A program made the position numbers and the translations under genes. A stretch of 64,000 nucleotides of DNA from Diphasiastrum complanatum. Its lineage: Eukaryota; Streptophyta; Lycopodiopsida; Lycopodiales; Lycopodiaceae. Below, one piece after another: positions 24,301 to 36,007 of this stretch (position 1 is the first letter of the stretch; each line of letters opens with the position of its first letter). The stretch spans positions 1,129,973 to 1,193,972 of the forward strand of contig CM055113.1 of assembly GCA_029204225.1 (NCBI GenBank), written 5' to 3'. Under the pieces are notes generated by a model, which saw only the letters and a list, made by a program, of their open reading frames with translations, was not told where the DNA came from and did no database searches.

Positions 24301-25177
24301 AAAATACAGAAACCATGAATCATCCAAAAATGTGCTTTGATCTTTGACCATAAATGCGCCTTCGTCCACTTCGACATGGGGAGATGATGAAACTGTGTTT
24401 GCTTGTTGATCAAGTTGCTTGGATGCATTCTTCGCTTGGAGAATTTGGCAATCCTTGATCTCATGGCTATTGCGCTTGCAATACCTACAAAACATCTTCT
24501 TCTTTGATTGTGAATCTGATGATTGTGCTTGACTTTTAGTCTGCTTTTGATTTGTTGCAGCCTTCTTGGAGTTTCTCTTCTTTTGTCGCTTAGAGCCCTT
24601 GTTGACATATAGAGCCTGAGAGGAGGAAGTAGACAAAGTGTCTTGACTTCTTCTATTGTCTTCTTGCAACAACATAGTATAACTCTAGTAAGATTTAGAT
24701 TTGAGTGTGTCGATATGATCAACACCCAGTTCTCATATGTAGAAGGCAAGCTTGAAAGCAATGTCATAATTGCATCTTGATCGTCTATGATCCGACAACG
24801 GCCATCTATTGCAAGAGATTCTTAAACTGGTTAATGTGATTCTAAAGAGAATCACCAGTAGACATCTTGAATGTGAAGAATTTCCTTTGTAGATGTAACT
24901 TAGTAGTTACGTCCCTCACATCATATAGTCTTGACATTTTAGCTTCAGCTATGTGTCCAATCTGTGTATCTGATATATTGAGGATAATAAACACGAAAGC
25001 GTTACTGTCCTTTGATTTCCACTTTGAGTTGTCATCTTCAAGTTTTACTTCTATACCTGTAACAACATCCCATAATTCGCTGGCGATTAGCAAGGTCTTC
25101 ATTTTTAATTTCCACAAATGATAATTGGATCCATTCAGCTTGTCTGCGATAAGCCCAACTTTACTTTGAGAATCCAT
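21370..25177 (-). pseudogene. C7 gag-pol (decayed)
   Basis: The start is taken at ATG 25177 (MDSQSKVGLIADKLNGSN), which heads the Gag N-terminal domain. Moving leftwards there is a zinc knuckle at about 24490 (CRYCKRNSHEIKDC, intact CX2CX4HX4C), a Ser/Lys/Gln-rich linker, a protease region near 24300 with DSWFLYFGATQHV where DSGA is expected, integrase remnants at 23560-23850, the domain linker (FTSRDVIFIEDQ) near 23120, reverse transcriptase at 22133-22516 (IHQMDVQTTYLNGVIEEDIYM, LYVDDIVL) and RNase H at 21371-21660 (DDQSAIALSANPRFHSRNKHI). The catalytic protease aspartate-serine-glycine is lost, and stops occur throughout. Confidence 0.88.
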
Positions 25178-25326
25178 CTGGAACTTAGTTTGTCAATTGT
25201 ATCGATGACGCTAAAATGTAGTAATGCCAACAATAGAAAATCTCTTTGATACAGAAAGGTTGAAAAGAACTAAAGAGTATGATTATCAATTTGATATCGC
25301 GAAAGATATCAAGTATGAGAGATTTG

Positions 25327-25338
25327 GCTCTAATACCA
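25327..25338 (-). promoter_or_regulatory. Primer-binding site of C7
   Basis: GCTCTAATACCA, one base off the reverse complement of TGGTATCAGAGC, adjoining the TG of the 5' LTR. Confidence 0.8.
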
Positions 25339-25808
25339 TGTCAGAAAGAAGTGTGCAGAAGATAGGTTGTGCGTGGCAGAAGAACTATTTTCCTCTTTCT
25401 CTATGCATGACTACGCCTATTAATTTCAAACAAAAGAATAGTGATAGAAATCACGTTTGATCTTATAGTAACTGACTTTGAAATCATTAGTACTACAGTG
25501 ATTACGTAGCCAAACAATAATGCATTGAATTGTCAGACAAATAATTTGTTGTGAAGAACTACAGAATCGTATACATTTTGATATGAAGCTGAACGCAATA
25601 AAAGATAGTATTGATTCAATATGAAGACGAAACAGAAGTAAATGAGTACAATAAGTTGTGAATTGAAGCCACGTACTCTATGCTATCTTTGAACGGCAAA
25701 AATGAAAGTCTGAATTAAACGCAATGCTGACAAGCAGTAGCGCAATAGCAATCTCTAAACAACTCTAAGAAGTGAGCTAGAATGCTCAGGAGTGTTCAAG
25801 CTTGCAGG

Positions 25809-25892
<84 letters not shown>

Positions 25893-26534
25893 AACTATTC
25901 CAATGCTTCATCTAATAATGTTATAATATATGAATATGAACAGCTATTTATACTAAGAAATTAGGTCATCAATTGCGATTGCCAGTTGGCTAGTGTCTGT
26001 TGGCATCCATCCGGTTCCTTGTCATTGATTGCTGATAAGCGGTGGAAATTGGCCGTAAACAGTCTGTCTGCATAAATGAACCAAACTGTCACTTCTACAA
26101 AAATGAACTAAAACAGCCACAGACGACATTCTCACAAAGAGATGACAGTGTCCGCATTTTGCGAAAAACCGACAGTGCCTTAAAATCTCCTTTAGGGTTG
26201 TCCCACACTTTGCCAGAGTCATTTCCTTAACATTTGAGGCACTTTGGAAAAAGCGAAAAATGCGACTCTACATATTTGCTCGCAAATCCTGATAGGCGAT
26301 AGTGTCACTAAAATCCGAAAAATATGACACTGTGATTTTACATGAGATTCCTAATAGGTGAAAAAGCCGAAGTGAGAGAAAATGAAATGCGACACTGTAG
26401 TCAAACTCGTGTATTTTTGCAAACTGTGTAAAAACACTTGTAAATCTGCAGATTGTATAAAGACACAAAACTGGATAAACAATGGATGAAGATTAAAACC
26501 GATTAGTCAATAAGTAAGAAGGAGACCTCCAACA
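25339..26534 (-). repeat. C7 5' LTR
   Basis: 1196 bp, plus-strand ends TGTCAGAAAG...CTCCAACA. It is 62 bp longer than its partner, mostly because the GA run at 25812-25890 is 50 nt longer. Confidence 0.9.
25812..25890. repeat. (GA)39 microsatellite in C7 5' LTR
   Basis: 79 nt of uninterrupted GA. Any open frame across it (poly Arg-Glu) is an artefact of the repeat. Confidence 0.97.
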
Positions 26535-26539
26535 GGCGC
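26535..26539. repeat. Target-site duplication GGCGC, right copy
   Basis: It pairs with 20127-20131. Confidence 0.9.
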
Positions 26540-27185
26540 AAATACTAGGCTTCTGCTGAAAATCATTGATAGCAGAATACTAAAATACAACAATACTAAC
26601 TAGCTGATTCTAAACTTACTTAACAAAATAATCCATGTACATCGTTACAAAAGATGCCTGTAAGGGCATTGACTCCACTGGATGTCAGATGATCAATGCA
26701 TTGGAATCCTAAGTTAATTTACTACAGTCCCACAGAAGGTAGCCAGTATTTTGATAGTGGGTCAGATTTTCTAGTTAACAGTATCTAAAAATATACAAAG
26801 GATTACATTTATACAAAGGGTCAGATACATACAAAGGGTCGGATTTATCCGATCCGATCTGATCCAGAGTCGAAGACGCCTACAATAGGGCCCTTTTTGG
26901 ACTCACAAAGGGCCTCTTCACTAATTATAATTAGTGTTAATGACGACACGTATACCAATAGAATATTGACAACTTAGAAGAAATGGTCCATGTGACATGG
27001 CAAATTCAATGGTGCAGATTGAATCAATTGTGGGCCCACAATGTACACCTCTAATATTAACCCTTCACTAACACTACATAAAGCAATAACTATGCCTACA
27101 AGTTAACATCAACTAACATGTCTATCTACTAGCAGCCATATGCTAAGTGAGCCTATTTCTTATTTCAAATTTTGAATGTTCACAA

Positions 27186-27188
<3 letters not shown>
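26540..27188. other. Probable remainder of the LTR split by C7
   Basis: Non-coding. It should continue the LTR begun at 19938, but no clear terminal CA or polypurine tract is seen. It holds three 18-bp tandem units beginning ATACAAAGG at 26793, 26811 and 26829, and a small GATC-rich palindromic stretch (CCGATCCGATCTGATCC) just after. Confidence 0.4.

Positions 27189-27235
<47 letters not shown>
27189..27235. repeat. (TC)15 (TA)8 compound microsatellite
   Basis: 30 nt of TC followed directly by about 17 nt of TA. A second, shorter TA run lies at about 27439-27452. Confidence 0.95.
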
Positions 27236-27831
27236 GCGCTAATGATGGATTGCTGTCCTTTTTTTACTCAAAAGGCTAGCCCCATTGATTAACACAAAAA
27301 GCATGCTCATGGCATTACTTAGTTACAGAAAAACTCCATGGGAATCAAGTTATCAACTATCCTTTTTTATTCCAAATAATCTAGCCGTCCTTTTCTGTGT
27401 AAAAGGGCTGAGCTGCTGACGGCGGCCGTCCTTTTTTCATATATATATATATTCGTGGACCCTTGAAGACTTTTATTTTTCATCATTTGTTTTTGTTAGC
27501 AAATTTATACCCTTAATGACCTGTTTTGAAACTTTGGAGTTTTTTCCATTTGGAGATTTGCTCACCTTTGCACCAATTCACATTTGTTTACAGCAGGGCC
27601 TTATTAGAGAGTAACTCACATTAAGGAACTTAAAGGATCAAGCAAAAGACGAATTTATTGAAGAGGTATTTCATACTACATAGCAATAATTTGAAATTTT
27701 ATTACTCTCGAAGTTTTGCATATTATTTCACAAAAACATTGGTGGGTCTCACACTCAAAGCAATGCCCATTTTGGCCCCAGCTTCACGACAACCACACGT
27801 TTAAAAAATAATAATTGGATGCTTATGTGCC
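27236..27831. other. Non-coding; small hairpins only
   Basis: No gene seen. Two similar short hairpins with CCTTTT/AAAAGG stems and AGCC/GGCT-type flanks occur near 27255-27280 and 27383-27410, and a third CCGTCCTTTT lies at about 27425. They may be decayed copies of one small repeat. Confidence 0.4.
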
Positions 27832-27919
27832 ATGTGTTCGGACAACCAAAATTTATCCTATAAGTGTTTTTATGGGATTAGGGAGAGGGAATATATAGGC
27901 AAAGTTTGTCATACTTTTA

Positions 27920-28430
27920 CATGTGCGTGTCTAGGTGTGAAGGTGCCTGGCGCCACGCCAATATTGATAGGATATACAAATGGTGATTGGGCAGGTAATA
28001 TTGATGACAGAAGGTCTACCAATGGTCATACATTCAGTTATGGTACAGCTGTAGTTTCATGGAGCAACAAAAAGAAACCTACAGTAGCCTTATCCTCGAC
28101 GAAAGTTGAATATCGAGCACTCAGCAATACTGCACAAGAAGTAGTATGGTTACGAAAATTGTCAACCAAAGGTGAATGCAACTACTATATTTTGTGACAA
28201 TCAAAGCTGCATTCACCTTGCCAAAAATCTAGTTTTACATGCTTGAACCAAGCACATCGAAATACATTATCATTTTGTTCAAGAGAAAAAAAATTTGATG
28301 GAGCCATTGATCTTGTTTTCTGTAAATCTAAAGATCAAGTGGCAGATATTTTTACTAAGTCATTAGGTAGATGTAAATTTGAAAAGTTTCGTACTCTACT
28401 AGGAATAGAAGAATGTAATTTTATCATTGA
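27920..28430 (+). pseudogene. Copia RNase H fragment (C8)
   Basis: The plus strand reads GYTNGDWAGNIDDRRSTNGH, VALSSTKVEYRALSNTAQEVVWLRKL and, after a frameshift near 28190, DQVADIFTKSLGRCKFEKFRTLLG, the RNase H domain and C-terminus of a copia polyprotein. Of the expected carboxylates, the aspartate of DWAG is preceded by asparagine instead of the first aspartate (YTNGD), and the glutamate of SSTEAEY is partly lost (SSTKVEY), so activity is very unlikely. RT and all upstream domains are absent. It ends at a polypurine tract and a short LTR. Confidence 0.85.
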
Positions 28431-28437
28431 GGGAGAG
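28429..28437 (+). promoter_or_regulatory. Polypurine tract of C8
   Basis: GAGGGAGAG immediately before TGTTAGAAAT. Confidence 0.75.
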
Positions 28438-28695
28438 TGTTAGAAATCAATAATAAACTTCACACTTCTTAGTCACTGTTTACAATGTACTTTATTACTA
28501 GCTGTAACTAGTCGTTGGCTAGTCTAGTAGTCTACTCCTAGGTTCTCCCTCTCTATCAGGGTTCAGGGTTTATTTGTATATTTTACATTCAGTATGTTGC
28601 AGTGTGATAGAGTGATATCGCGTGTTCTTCTTCCCTCCCCCTACTTGGTGATTGCTTATGGTGAATGCTTGATGTTGCATATCTGATTTTTGACA
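28438..28695 (+). repeat. Short LTR of copia C8
   Basis: About 258 bp, TGTTAGAAATC...TTTTTGACA, a much shorter LTR than in the other families here. It directly adjoins Ty3-type gag sequence. Confidence 0.65.
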
Positions 28696-29400
28696 AATCC
28701 ATCAGAATTTGTTGGTCCTGCAATCAAGGCTGCCAGTTCGACGAAATTTGTTTCGGAAAATTGCTATAACTGTGGTGAACCAGGATATTTTTTGCCTAAT
28801 TGTCCATAGTCACAAAAGTCGATTGAATATATACCTTTATGCTCGAATTGCAAAAAACATGGCCACAAGTATCCGGACTATCCACAACCCTAGAAGCCAT
28901 GTCCAAAGTATCAGTACGTAGCCACACCTACTGTTATTGCTTATACGAAATTAAAATCTTCGGCTGATGTTGTTGTGTAGAAGGTTGATGTCATTGAAGC
29001 CACACAAACAAAGACAGTTGATCAATCTTGGCCCAGTGATATTGAGAAGTTATTCAAAGTAACTACGAGAAGCAAAAGTTCCCCGAAACCTGACACAAAA
29101 GTATCTTCAAAGAAGCGGAGAAATTCTTCGAAGAAAAAATCTTCGAACAAGAAAACAACGAAGGAAGATTTCAAAGTTGATCCTGAATACGATCGTGACG
29201 CAACCAAGCTATTTTCAAAGGATAGTTCTGCAGCAGCAAAATAAATTATCAATTCCGAATTACAGATAGCCGTTGTAGAGAAGAAAGTTACCTTTCAGTA
29301 AGAGGACGTGGAAAACACGAAGACAAAACTTTTGGAGGGCACTATTGACAAGCCTATATCAAAAGCAAAGGTGAAAGATTATAGGCAAAGGTTGACTCGC
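28696..29400 (+). pseudogene. Ty3/gypsy gag with two zinc knuckles (Ty3-3)
   Basis: One frame runs through KFVSENCYNCGEPGYF, giving a CX2C zinc knuckle whose histidine position reads tyrosine, and then CSNCKKHGHKYPDY, a second knuckle whose last cysteine is tyrosine. Single stops interrupt the frame near 28807, 28890 and 28978. A Lys/Ser-rich segment follows (29065-29150). Gag zinc knuckles bind the genomic RNA for packaging. Two knuckles fit a gypsy Gag better than a copia one; I base the class on that and on the basic tail. No protease follows in readable form. Confidence 0.6.
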
Positions 29401-30139
29401 GGCGAGGGTTCTTTCACTGTAATTTTGGATAAAAAATCACTTATCTGGCTATTTCTAACAAATCTGATAAAATTAACCTTCTTCTGATTGACAATAGGTA
29501 TATTGGGTAATGAAAAGACTAGGGTAGAATTGGCGAAGGTTCTTTTTCGATGAACAATGGTTTTTGAAGCTTGGTGAGGATTGAAATATACTTTTTTTTA
29601 TCATCTCAAAAATGATGAAATACTATACTTGGAATTCTTAGACAAATCGGCAAAGGTTCAGGCAAAGGATCAAGTTAATTCTACAAAAAAAAAATACTTT
29701 TTTTTGACAAAAATGGATCAATATGACAACTGACCTTGACTTAACATTCGCCCAACTCACTGATTATCAAAAATAGTATGGTGGACTAACTCTGACTCTA
29801 GCGAAGTTTCAGGCAAAGGTTCCTCTCAGAGAACTGGTATTTTTGCATAAAAGTGTTAAACTTTCTACAAAAGGTTACCAACAACTAGATGAACAGTCAC
29901 TTTAGTCTTCTATTTATAATTTAACCTTCGCCGACCTAGCTATAGATAGATCTAATCATATCTAAGTATAGTAGAACAGACAAAAATTGGTCTTTCAATA
30001 TTTTTTTGGTTTTTAGGATTTTTGACTATTTTTTATGGTTTTTGTTCTGTTTTTGAAAATCGGTTGGAAAGTAACCTTCTCCCTTCAAACCCAAGATTCT
30101 ATGTTTGAAGGTAGTGTTGTTTGTGAGTCAACGAAGGTT
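29384..30139. repeat. Cluster of GGC(G/A)AAGGTT motifs
   Basis: Forward copies (some with one or two changes) at 29384, 29401, 29532, 29649, 29661, 29800, 29812 and 30130; reverse copies at 29923 and 30073. Spacing is irregular. The DNA between them is non-coding and A/T-rich. Confidence 0.6.
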
Positions 30140-31697
30140 AAAAGCCAAGGAACAGAAAGTTATCAAAGACTGATGACAATTTTGCCTTCTTTTTCACCAA
30201 TATGGCAGAAATGAACGATTTTTATTGTTTTCTCTTATTTCTTCATATCCAAATGGATCTTAATAATGGTCCCTGCTCAACAATCAAATTAGATTGTTTG
30301 AAAATCCACTCAAATCAAGCAAGATCTCTCCCAATTTAACCCTAAAATGTAACTTTTAACCCTATTATGCCAAAACAAGATGCCTAAATACAAGCTAACA
30401 TCCAGCCATGAATCAAATAAATGCTGAACGCTGAAGAATTGGCATAGCTCCCCATCAATGGTGCCCAAATCGTAGTGGGCATTTCCTAACCACCCTCAAC
30501 CCTAAATCCAAGCACACAAGCATCAAGGAGATGAAGAGGACTAACTAGGTCTCACGCGGAGATTCATTTTCATGAGAGTGATAACATATTTCATAATCAA
30601 GCAATGCATGTGATTCATGTCTAACACTAAGCATTAACACCCAGATCCATTAACAATAACAATTAACACTACAACCATTAATACTAGATCCGCAACAATG
30701 ATAGAGACTTATTCTTCTCTCTCTCCCTTTCTCTCTCACAAAAAACATAAGTTAGGTCCATTTGTATTTGAATCTCCATTATCATCCACATCCATGGAAT
30801 CATCCTCCTCAATAGGTACAAGTGGAATTTGTGATACTAGGGAATCATCATTCTAGATCTAGTTCATACAAGGCCTTGGTATTATTTTCATTGGAAGCAA
30901 AAAAAGAAATTTCAATTGTTGATAATTTCACATAACTTTAGAAGAAGAATGATTTCAACTTTAGAAGAGAAAAAAATGAAGGCATTCACCTCAAGTGCAG
31001 ACTGACATGTGTAGGCTAAATGAAGAGCTACAATGTTTGATGTTCGATAAATCTTAGTCTAGAAAATACAGCCCCATAAATCTTTACCAGTATATCAAAA
31101 TACGTTCTATCCATGAATGGAGACAATCACTTCTAAATAAAAATGGCATAGAAATAAAGAACACATCTGCAAAAAAATTCGACGATATTTGGCAATGCTC
31201 TTGTTTCTCCAAAGTTGTAGAAACATAAACTTAAACTGCTCAAAACCTCATAATTCCACATGACTTTAGGAGAAGATTCATTTTCATTATTGGAATAGAG
31301 AGAGTATTCCTTTTGTTGCTCTTTTCATTTGTTCTATTGTGGAGGGATAGCAGGAGAGGAGGAGGCTATTGCATCATGAGCTAGTATTGTGATCTTTCTT
31401 ATGTAATGTGCAGGGGCACATGAATAAATGTTATTGGCATCTTGTTTATCATATGTAGGGCTCTTGTGAAATGCTTGAATAGAACCTTAAGGATCTCGGT
31501 GATATAATGAAGCTATAGTGTGATATTGTGGCTCATTGCATTTTGTAGTCTTCAAGAAGAATCAAGCTTGGTGCTTATGTTTCTTGTTGACAAATTTTAA
31601 CATGACAATTTTACTTCATGGAACAGTCAATATTGTCCAACGCAACACATTGCACTAGATTTGAGCACAGATGCACACAACATATTTTGTGCATCAT
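30140..31697. other. No gene recognised
   Basis: AT-rich, without a convincing open frame on either strand. A CT-rich patch lies at about 30714-30740. I see no LTR ends or repeat structure. Confidence 0.4.
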
Positions 31698-32078
31698 CAT
31701 TAGAGGAGTTTTGAGTTCCAAAAAGACCCTTTAAGAATTCATGCAAGATGCCTTTTTTATTATTGAAATATTATAGCACTAATACTTTTGACTTGCCATA
31801 ACTTTTTAATTGTAGCTTAGAAGTATGCCATTTAACATATCATTGGAAGGGCCTTGTCGAGCACTTTCTGATGCACCAAACTTCGCTAAATTTGGACTTA
31901 CCACTAAAAAGTTATGCCATTTTTAGTATGGAATCAAAATGTGGACTCAAAAAGTTACGTTACGTAGATTTCAAATTTGAGTGTTTTGATTGGTCCATGC
32001 TTAAGAAGAATAATTTGAGAAAAAATATAAAAAGAATCTTTACAAAGGGTCTTTTTGGGATTTAGAACTCCTCTAATG
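31698..32078. mobile_element. Small inverted-repeat element (MITE-like), copy 1
   Basis: The ends CATTAGAGGAGTT (31698-31710) and AACTCCTCTAATG (32066-32078) are perfect inverted repeats, and the match continues imperfectly for about 35 bp (AAAAAGACCCTTT against AAAGGGTCTTTTT). The 381-bp interior is AT-rich; a 64-codon frame inside it has no recognisable function. No clear target-site duplication is visible, so the superfamily is undecided. A second, partial copy lies at 32643. Confidence 0.75.
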
Positions 32079-32231
32079 TAAGTTTGAAAATCAAGGCATT
32101 CATGGATCCAAATTAAGAGGGAATATTGTTATAATTCTTCTCTCCCTAAATCCTATAGTTGCTGCATATTCACTCCCATTGTCACACAATCTGTAGAAGT
32201 ACATGAGAATCACAAATAGGTATATGTGATA

Positions 32232-32420
32232 GTCAAACTATAGAGTCAAACTATCGAGAGAGTCTCAACAATCAAACTATCGAGAGAGTCTCGACAAACA
32301 AACTATTGAGTTGAAGTTTCGACTCCAACTCCAATCGACAAGTTGTCGACTGCTATTGATTCTCCAACTTGAATCGACAAAATTGTCAATTATTTGACTC
32401 CAGCTCAAATTGACAAAAAA
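32232..32420. repeat. Short tandem units and repeated TCGACAA palindromes
   Basis: Two 26-27 bp units (TCAAACTATCGAGAGAGTCT core) lie side by side at about 32245-32297 with degenerate copies on both sides. To the right, CGACAAGTTGTCG at about 32335 is a perfect inverted repeat around one base, with two imperfect versions following at roughly 45 and 70 bp. Confidence 0.7.
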
Positions 32421-32642
32421 TTGTTGACTCTCTACATAGCATGATACTACTAAATAAAGCTCGTTACCTATATAGATTAGTTTTTGCACTATGCAATTGA
32501 TTTGACAATGATGCAACTATGATCCCGCCTACCTTGATCACTAGCCATAAGGAACCCATAAGGGACTTGTAAAGAGTCCATATGGAACTCGTAAGAAGAA
32601 CTCATAAGAAGAACTATGAGACACTACAATCATTGTAGTAAG

Positions 32643-32800
32643 CATTAGAGGATTTCCAAAATAAAAAATGACCCTTTGTAAAGATACTTTTATTTTTTTC
32701 TTTAGTTTCGACCACCACCTGGCCCAATCAAAATGGAAAAATTTCAAATCTATGTAACATAGCTCAAATAAACTGAAAAATAAAAATATATTATAACAAA
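32643..32800. mobile_element. MITE-like element, copy 2 (partial, inverted)
   Basis: CATTAGAGGATTTCC then GACCCTTTGTAAAGAT and, further on, CCAATCAAAA and TTTCAAATCTATGTAAC match, in order, the reverse complement of the right half of copy 1. Only one end is present; the match fades near 32800. Confidence 0.65.
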
Positions 32801-32999
32801 CATTGAAATTTGTGTCGGACAACATGGACGTATCTCATTGGTTCGCTCTTCTTGCCCGACACATGGTAATTTTTCCGACTTCAATACCTCAAGTTAAATT
32901 TGTTTAACTATGCTGGTTGGTGTAATGAATTTTGTTAAATAGACTAATTACAGTTATAGAATTATAGTATGCACAGTAACTGTGACTACTTATGAGATT

Positions 33000-35900
33000 A
33001 AATGTGATACAAAGAATTGCAAATGACCAAGATCATGCACCTCAAACTACTCTTGAGAGCACTCTTGATATCCTCCACATCTTGGTTGTCTCCACCACTC
33101 AAGATGATAACACCCACATAGATTAGCAATATGGTAACATCATTTCCAACAAACCTATAATAAACTGACTCACTGATAACAAAGCCTTGAGAGAGTAAAC
33201 AAGTGTTCAACTTAGCATACCAACTCCTTGGTGCTTGCTTAAGGCCATATAAGCTCTTTTGTAAAAAACACACATGATTTGGCTTTGTAGGTGAAATGTA
33301 GCTCTCGATTGCTCCATGTACACTTCTTCCTCAATATCACCATTCAAAAAAGCATTTGTGATATCCAATTGCCATAGATCCCATCCATAAAGAGTAGCAA
33401 GAGAGATGATGACCCGAATGCTTACCATCTTTACCATGGGTTCAAAGGTTTCATCATAGTCAATACCATGTCCTTGAGCATATCCTTTTGCCAACATTGC
33501 CTTGTACTTGTTGATAGATCCATCTTGGTTTTTCTTCACCTTGAAGATCTATTTGCATCCAATAGCTTTCTTGTCCTTCGGTAACTCCACCAATCTCCAT
33601 GTTTCATTCTTCATAAGAGCTTGATACTCAAAATCCATTTCTTGGACCCACTCCATTTTTTTCCTTGATTCATCTACACATGTAGGTTCATCAAAAGAGG
33701 TCCAAAAAGCAAAGTTAGTTCCAACAACTACTTGCTTATATTTCTCATCATATGTGAGCCTTGAAGGCATTTGTCTTTCTCTTGATGTGCTCCTTGGCTT
33801 TCGACTTGATGAAGGTCCATCATCATCACCATCAAGATCCTTTACATCAATATCAAGAATGTTAGATTCATCCACATCACCATCAATACTGCTTGAAGAT
33901 ACTTTTAGAATGTTTTCCTCACATTCCCCTCATAGAAAATGACATCTCTACCAACAATCACTTTGTTAGTAGTAGGAATGTAAACCTTATAGGCTTTACT
34001 CACCTCACTATATCCAACAGTTATACCTTTCCTTGAAGATGGATCATCCTTGGTCCTACCATCAAGAATTATGTTGACATATCATGTTCATCCAAAAGTT
34101 CTAAGAAAGTTGACACTCGGTCTCCTCTTGAATAGCATCTCAAAAGGTGTCCTTCCATCCAAAATAGCACTTGGCCACTTATCAAGGTTAGCACTTTACC
34201 ACATGGCTTTGGCACTTTCACATAAAGTCCTATTCTTCCGCTCGGCCACTCCATTTTGTTGTGGAGTCGTTGGTGTTGTATACTCCCTCATCACAAAAAG
34301 CCTTAAACTTGGTAGATATGTACTCTCCTACCATTTTCACTCCTTAAGCAGTTGATCCTTGTGGAAAGTTGGTTCTCCCTTGCATTCTTCAACTTAAGAA
34401 AGACATCATACACTTCATCCTTTCTCTTTAGTAGATGTATCCAACAAAATCTACTAAAATCATCAATGAAAGTTACATACATCTTAGCTCCACTATTGCT
34501 AATTGTAGTAATTCCATGAACATCTGAATGTACAATTTGAAAAGGCTTTGTAGATCTAGATGTAGATCTAGTATAAGGTAGTCTATGTGACTTTGACAAA
34601 GCACAAGCCTCACAAACATATTAATGCTACTTAAGGAACTTCGAAGACTAATCACAACTTGTTTCTTAGCCATTACCTCCAATTACTTGTCCCATCCTTT
34701 TATTCCAAACCTCTTGAATAGGTATTTGCTCTCTTGCAACACATCCAACTTGGTTAGTAATAACAGAAGCATCTAGTTTGAACAACTTCCCTTGTCTTTT
34801 ACCTTTTGCAATCAAGATATCCTTACTTTTGATCATGCAAGCATCTCCATAAAACTCAACTTTGAAACCTTTACTTAGCAATTGACTTAGCAAATGACTC
34901 ACGTTAAGTAAATTCTTGGTAATGGAAAGTATGAACAAAACATTTTTCAAAGGGACATTCTATTTGTAGAGAGAGAGATAAAAATTGTGCCAATCCCTTT
35001 GATTGCACACTCACCATCATTGACTGTGTAGATCACCTTCTCGTCATCCCCATATGCCAACAAAGAAGTGAAGTACTCTTTGTGAAAAGTCATGTGTGAA
35101 CTTGCTCCACTATCAGTCCACCATGGATCTAGATCTCCATCATTACATGAAGACATCAGAAAAGCATCATCATTTGAATTTTAAACATCCAAACCATCTT
35201 CATCATGAGTTAGATTACCTTGCTTGTCTCCTTGATCTCTCTTCTCTTGTAGCACTCACTTGCAAAGTGTCCTTTGATGCCACAATAGAAGCACTCGAGC
35301 TTTTATCTATCTTTATTTTTACCATTTGAAGAAGCCTCCCCTTGATCTTGCCTTTAGACCACTTACTTTTGCTTTTGCCCTTGAATTTGCCCTTGAAGAA
35401 CATAGTCTCCTCTCCAACTTGAGATGTTGATGAAGATCCACCTCTCGCTTGAAGCCTATATTCTTCATTGATCAAGATATCTTGAAGATCAATCAAACTT
35501 GCCAAAGTTCTTTGAATGGAAAAACTTTGTACAATGTTAGCATGAGCATCCAACAAACCATTAAGAATAACTTGAACAAGCTCTCCTTTCTTAATGCTCT
35601 TATCAATGCAAGCTAACTCATCATTCAAATCCTTCACTCTCAAAAAAAAATATTTGGACTCTCTTCATTCTTTTGCAAACTTTGAAAGATTTGCATTCTT
35701 GGAGTCAACACTCTAGAAGTAGAATTGGATTCATAAAGCTTCTTTAATGAATCCCAAGCATCCTTTGATGAAGTACTCTTACCAACTTCCTTGAAAAGTT
35801 CATTGGTAACATTCATCTTGATGATAAGTCCCTCTTGTGATACCTCACTTGTTCTTGTTGTGTTTATGGCCTCTCCTCCAAACCTACAACAATATCCAAA

Positions 35901-36007
35901 ACATCATTCATCTCAAGAAGTGATTCTATCCTCACTTTCCACAATGAGTAGTTGCTTGAGGTAAGCCTATCATTGCCTTCCAACATGTATCCACTTGATG
36001 TAGCCAT
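33000..36007 (-). pseudogene. C9 gag-pol (decayed, truncated in RT)
   Basis: The start is ATG 36007 (MATSSGYMLEGNDRLTSSNYSLWKVR), equivalent to the C10 start. Leftwards: Gag; a basic segment; the zinc-knuckle region near 35260; protease WWTDSGASSHMT at about 35120; integrase at 34300-34700 (LYIQMFMELLQ frame and HSDVHGITTISNSGAKMYVTFIDDFSRFCW); linker with SRDVIF-type remnants; and reverse transcriptase at 33000-33600 (AIGCK, LWQLDITNAFLNGDIEEEVYMEQ, LLIYVGVIIL where YVDD is expected). The catalytic YVDD is YVGV, and frameshifts are many. RNase H is missing: the sequence ends in RT near 33000. It is closer to C11 than to C10. Confidence 0.88.

Larger units (their letters stand above)
20132..26534 (-). 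mobile_element. Copia C7: complete but decayed element
   Basis: 6.4 kb, minus strand, with two LTRs, primer-binding site, polypurine tract, all gag-pol domains and TSD GGCGC. It lies inside an older LTR (19938-20131 / 26540 onward). C2 and C13 are related. Confidence 0.92.

Noticed and set aside
24282-24767. 161-codon minus-strand frame
   Set aside because: Overlaps the C7 Gag zinc-knuckle frame (CX2CX4HX4C in the 24178-24675 frame); this one is the alternate frame.
25782-25964. 60-codon open frame of alternating Arg and Glu
   Set aside because: It is the (GA)39 microsatellite in the C7 LTR read as codons.
27236-27452. Possible CRISPR-like or satellite array of CCGTCCTTTT words
   Set aside because: Only three irregular copies; spacing and sequence fit decayed hairpins, and the DNA is plant nuclear.
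29338-30478. CACTA at 29342 and TAGTG near 30110 or 30470 as ends of a CACTA transposon
   Set aside because: The bases beyond the five-letter word do not form inverted repeats and no 3-bp duplication flanks them.
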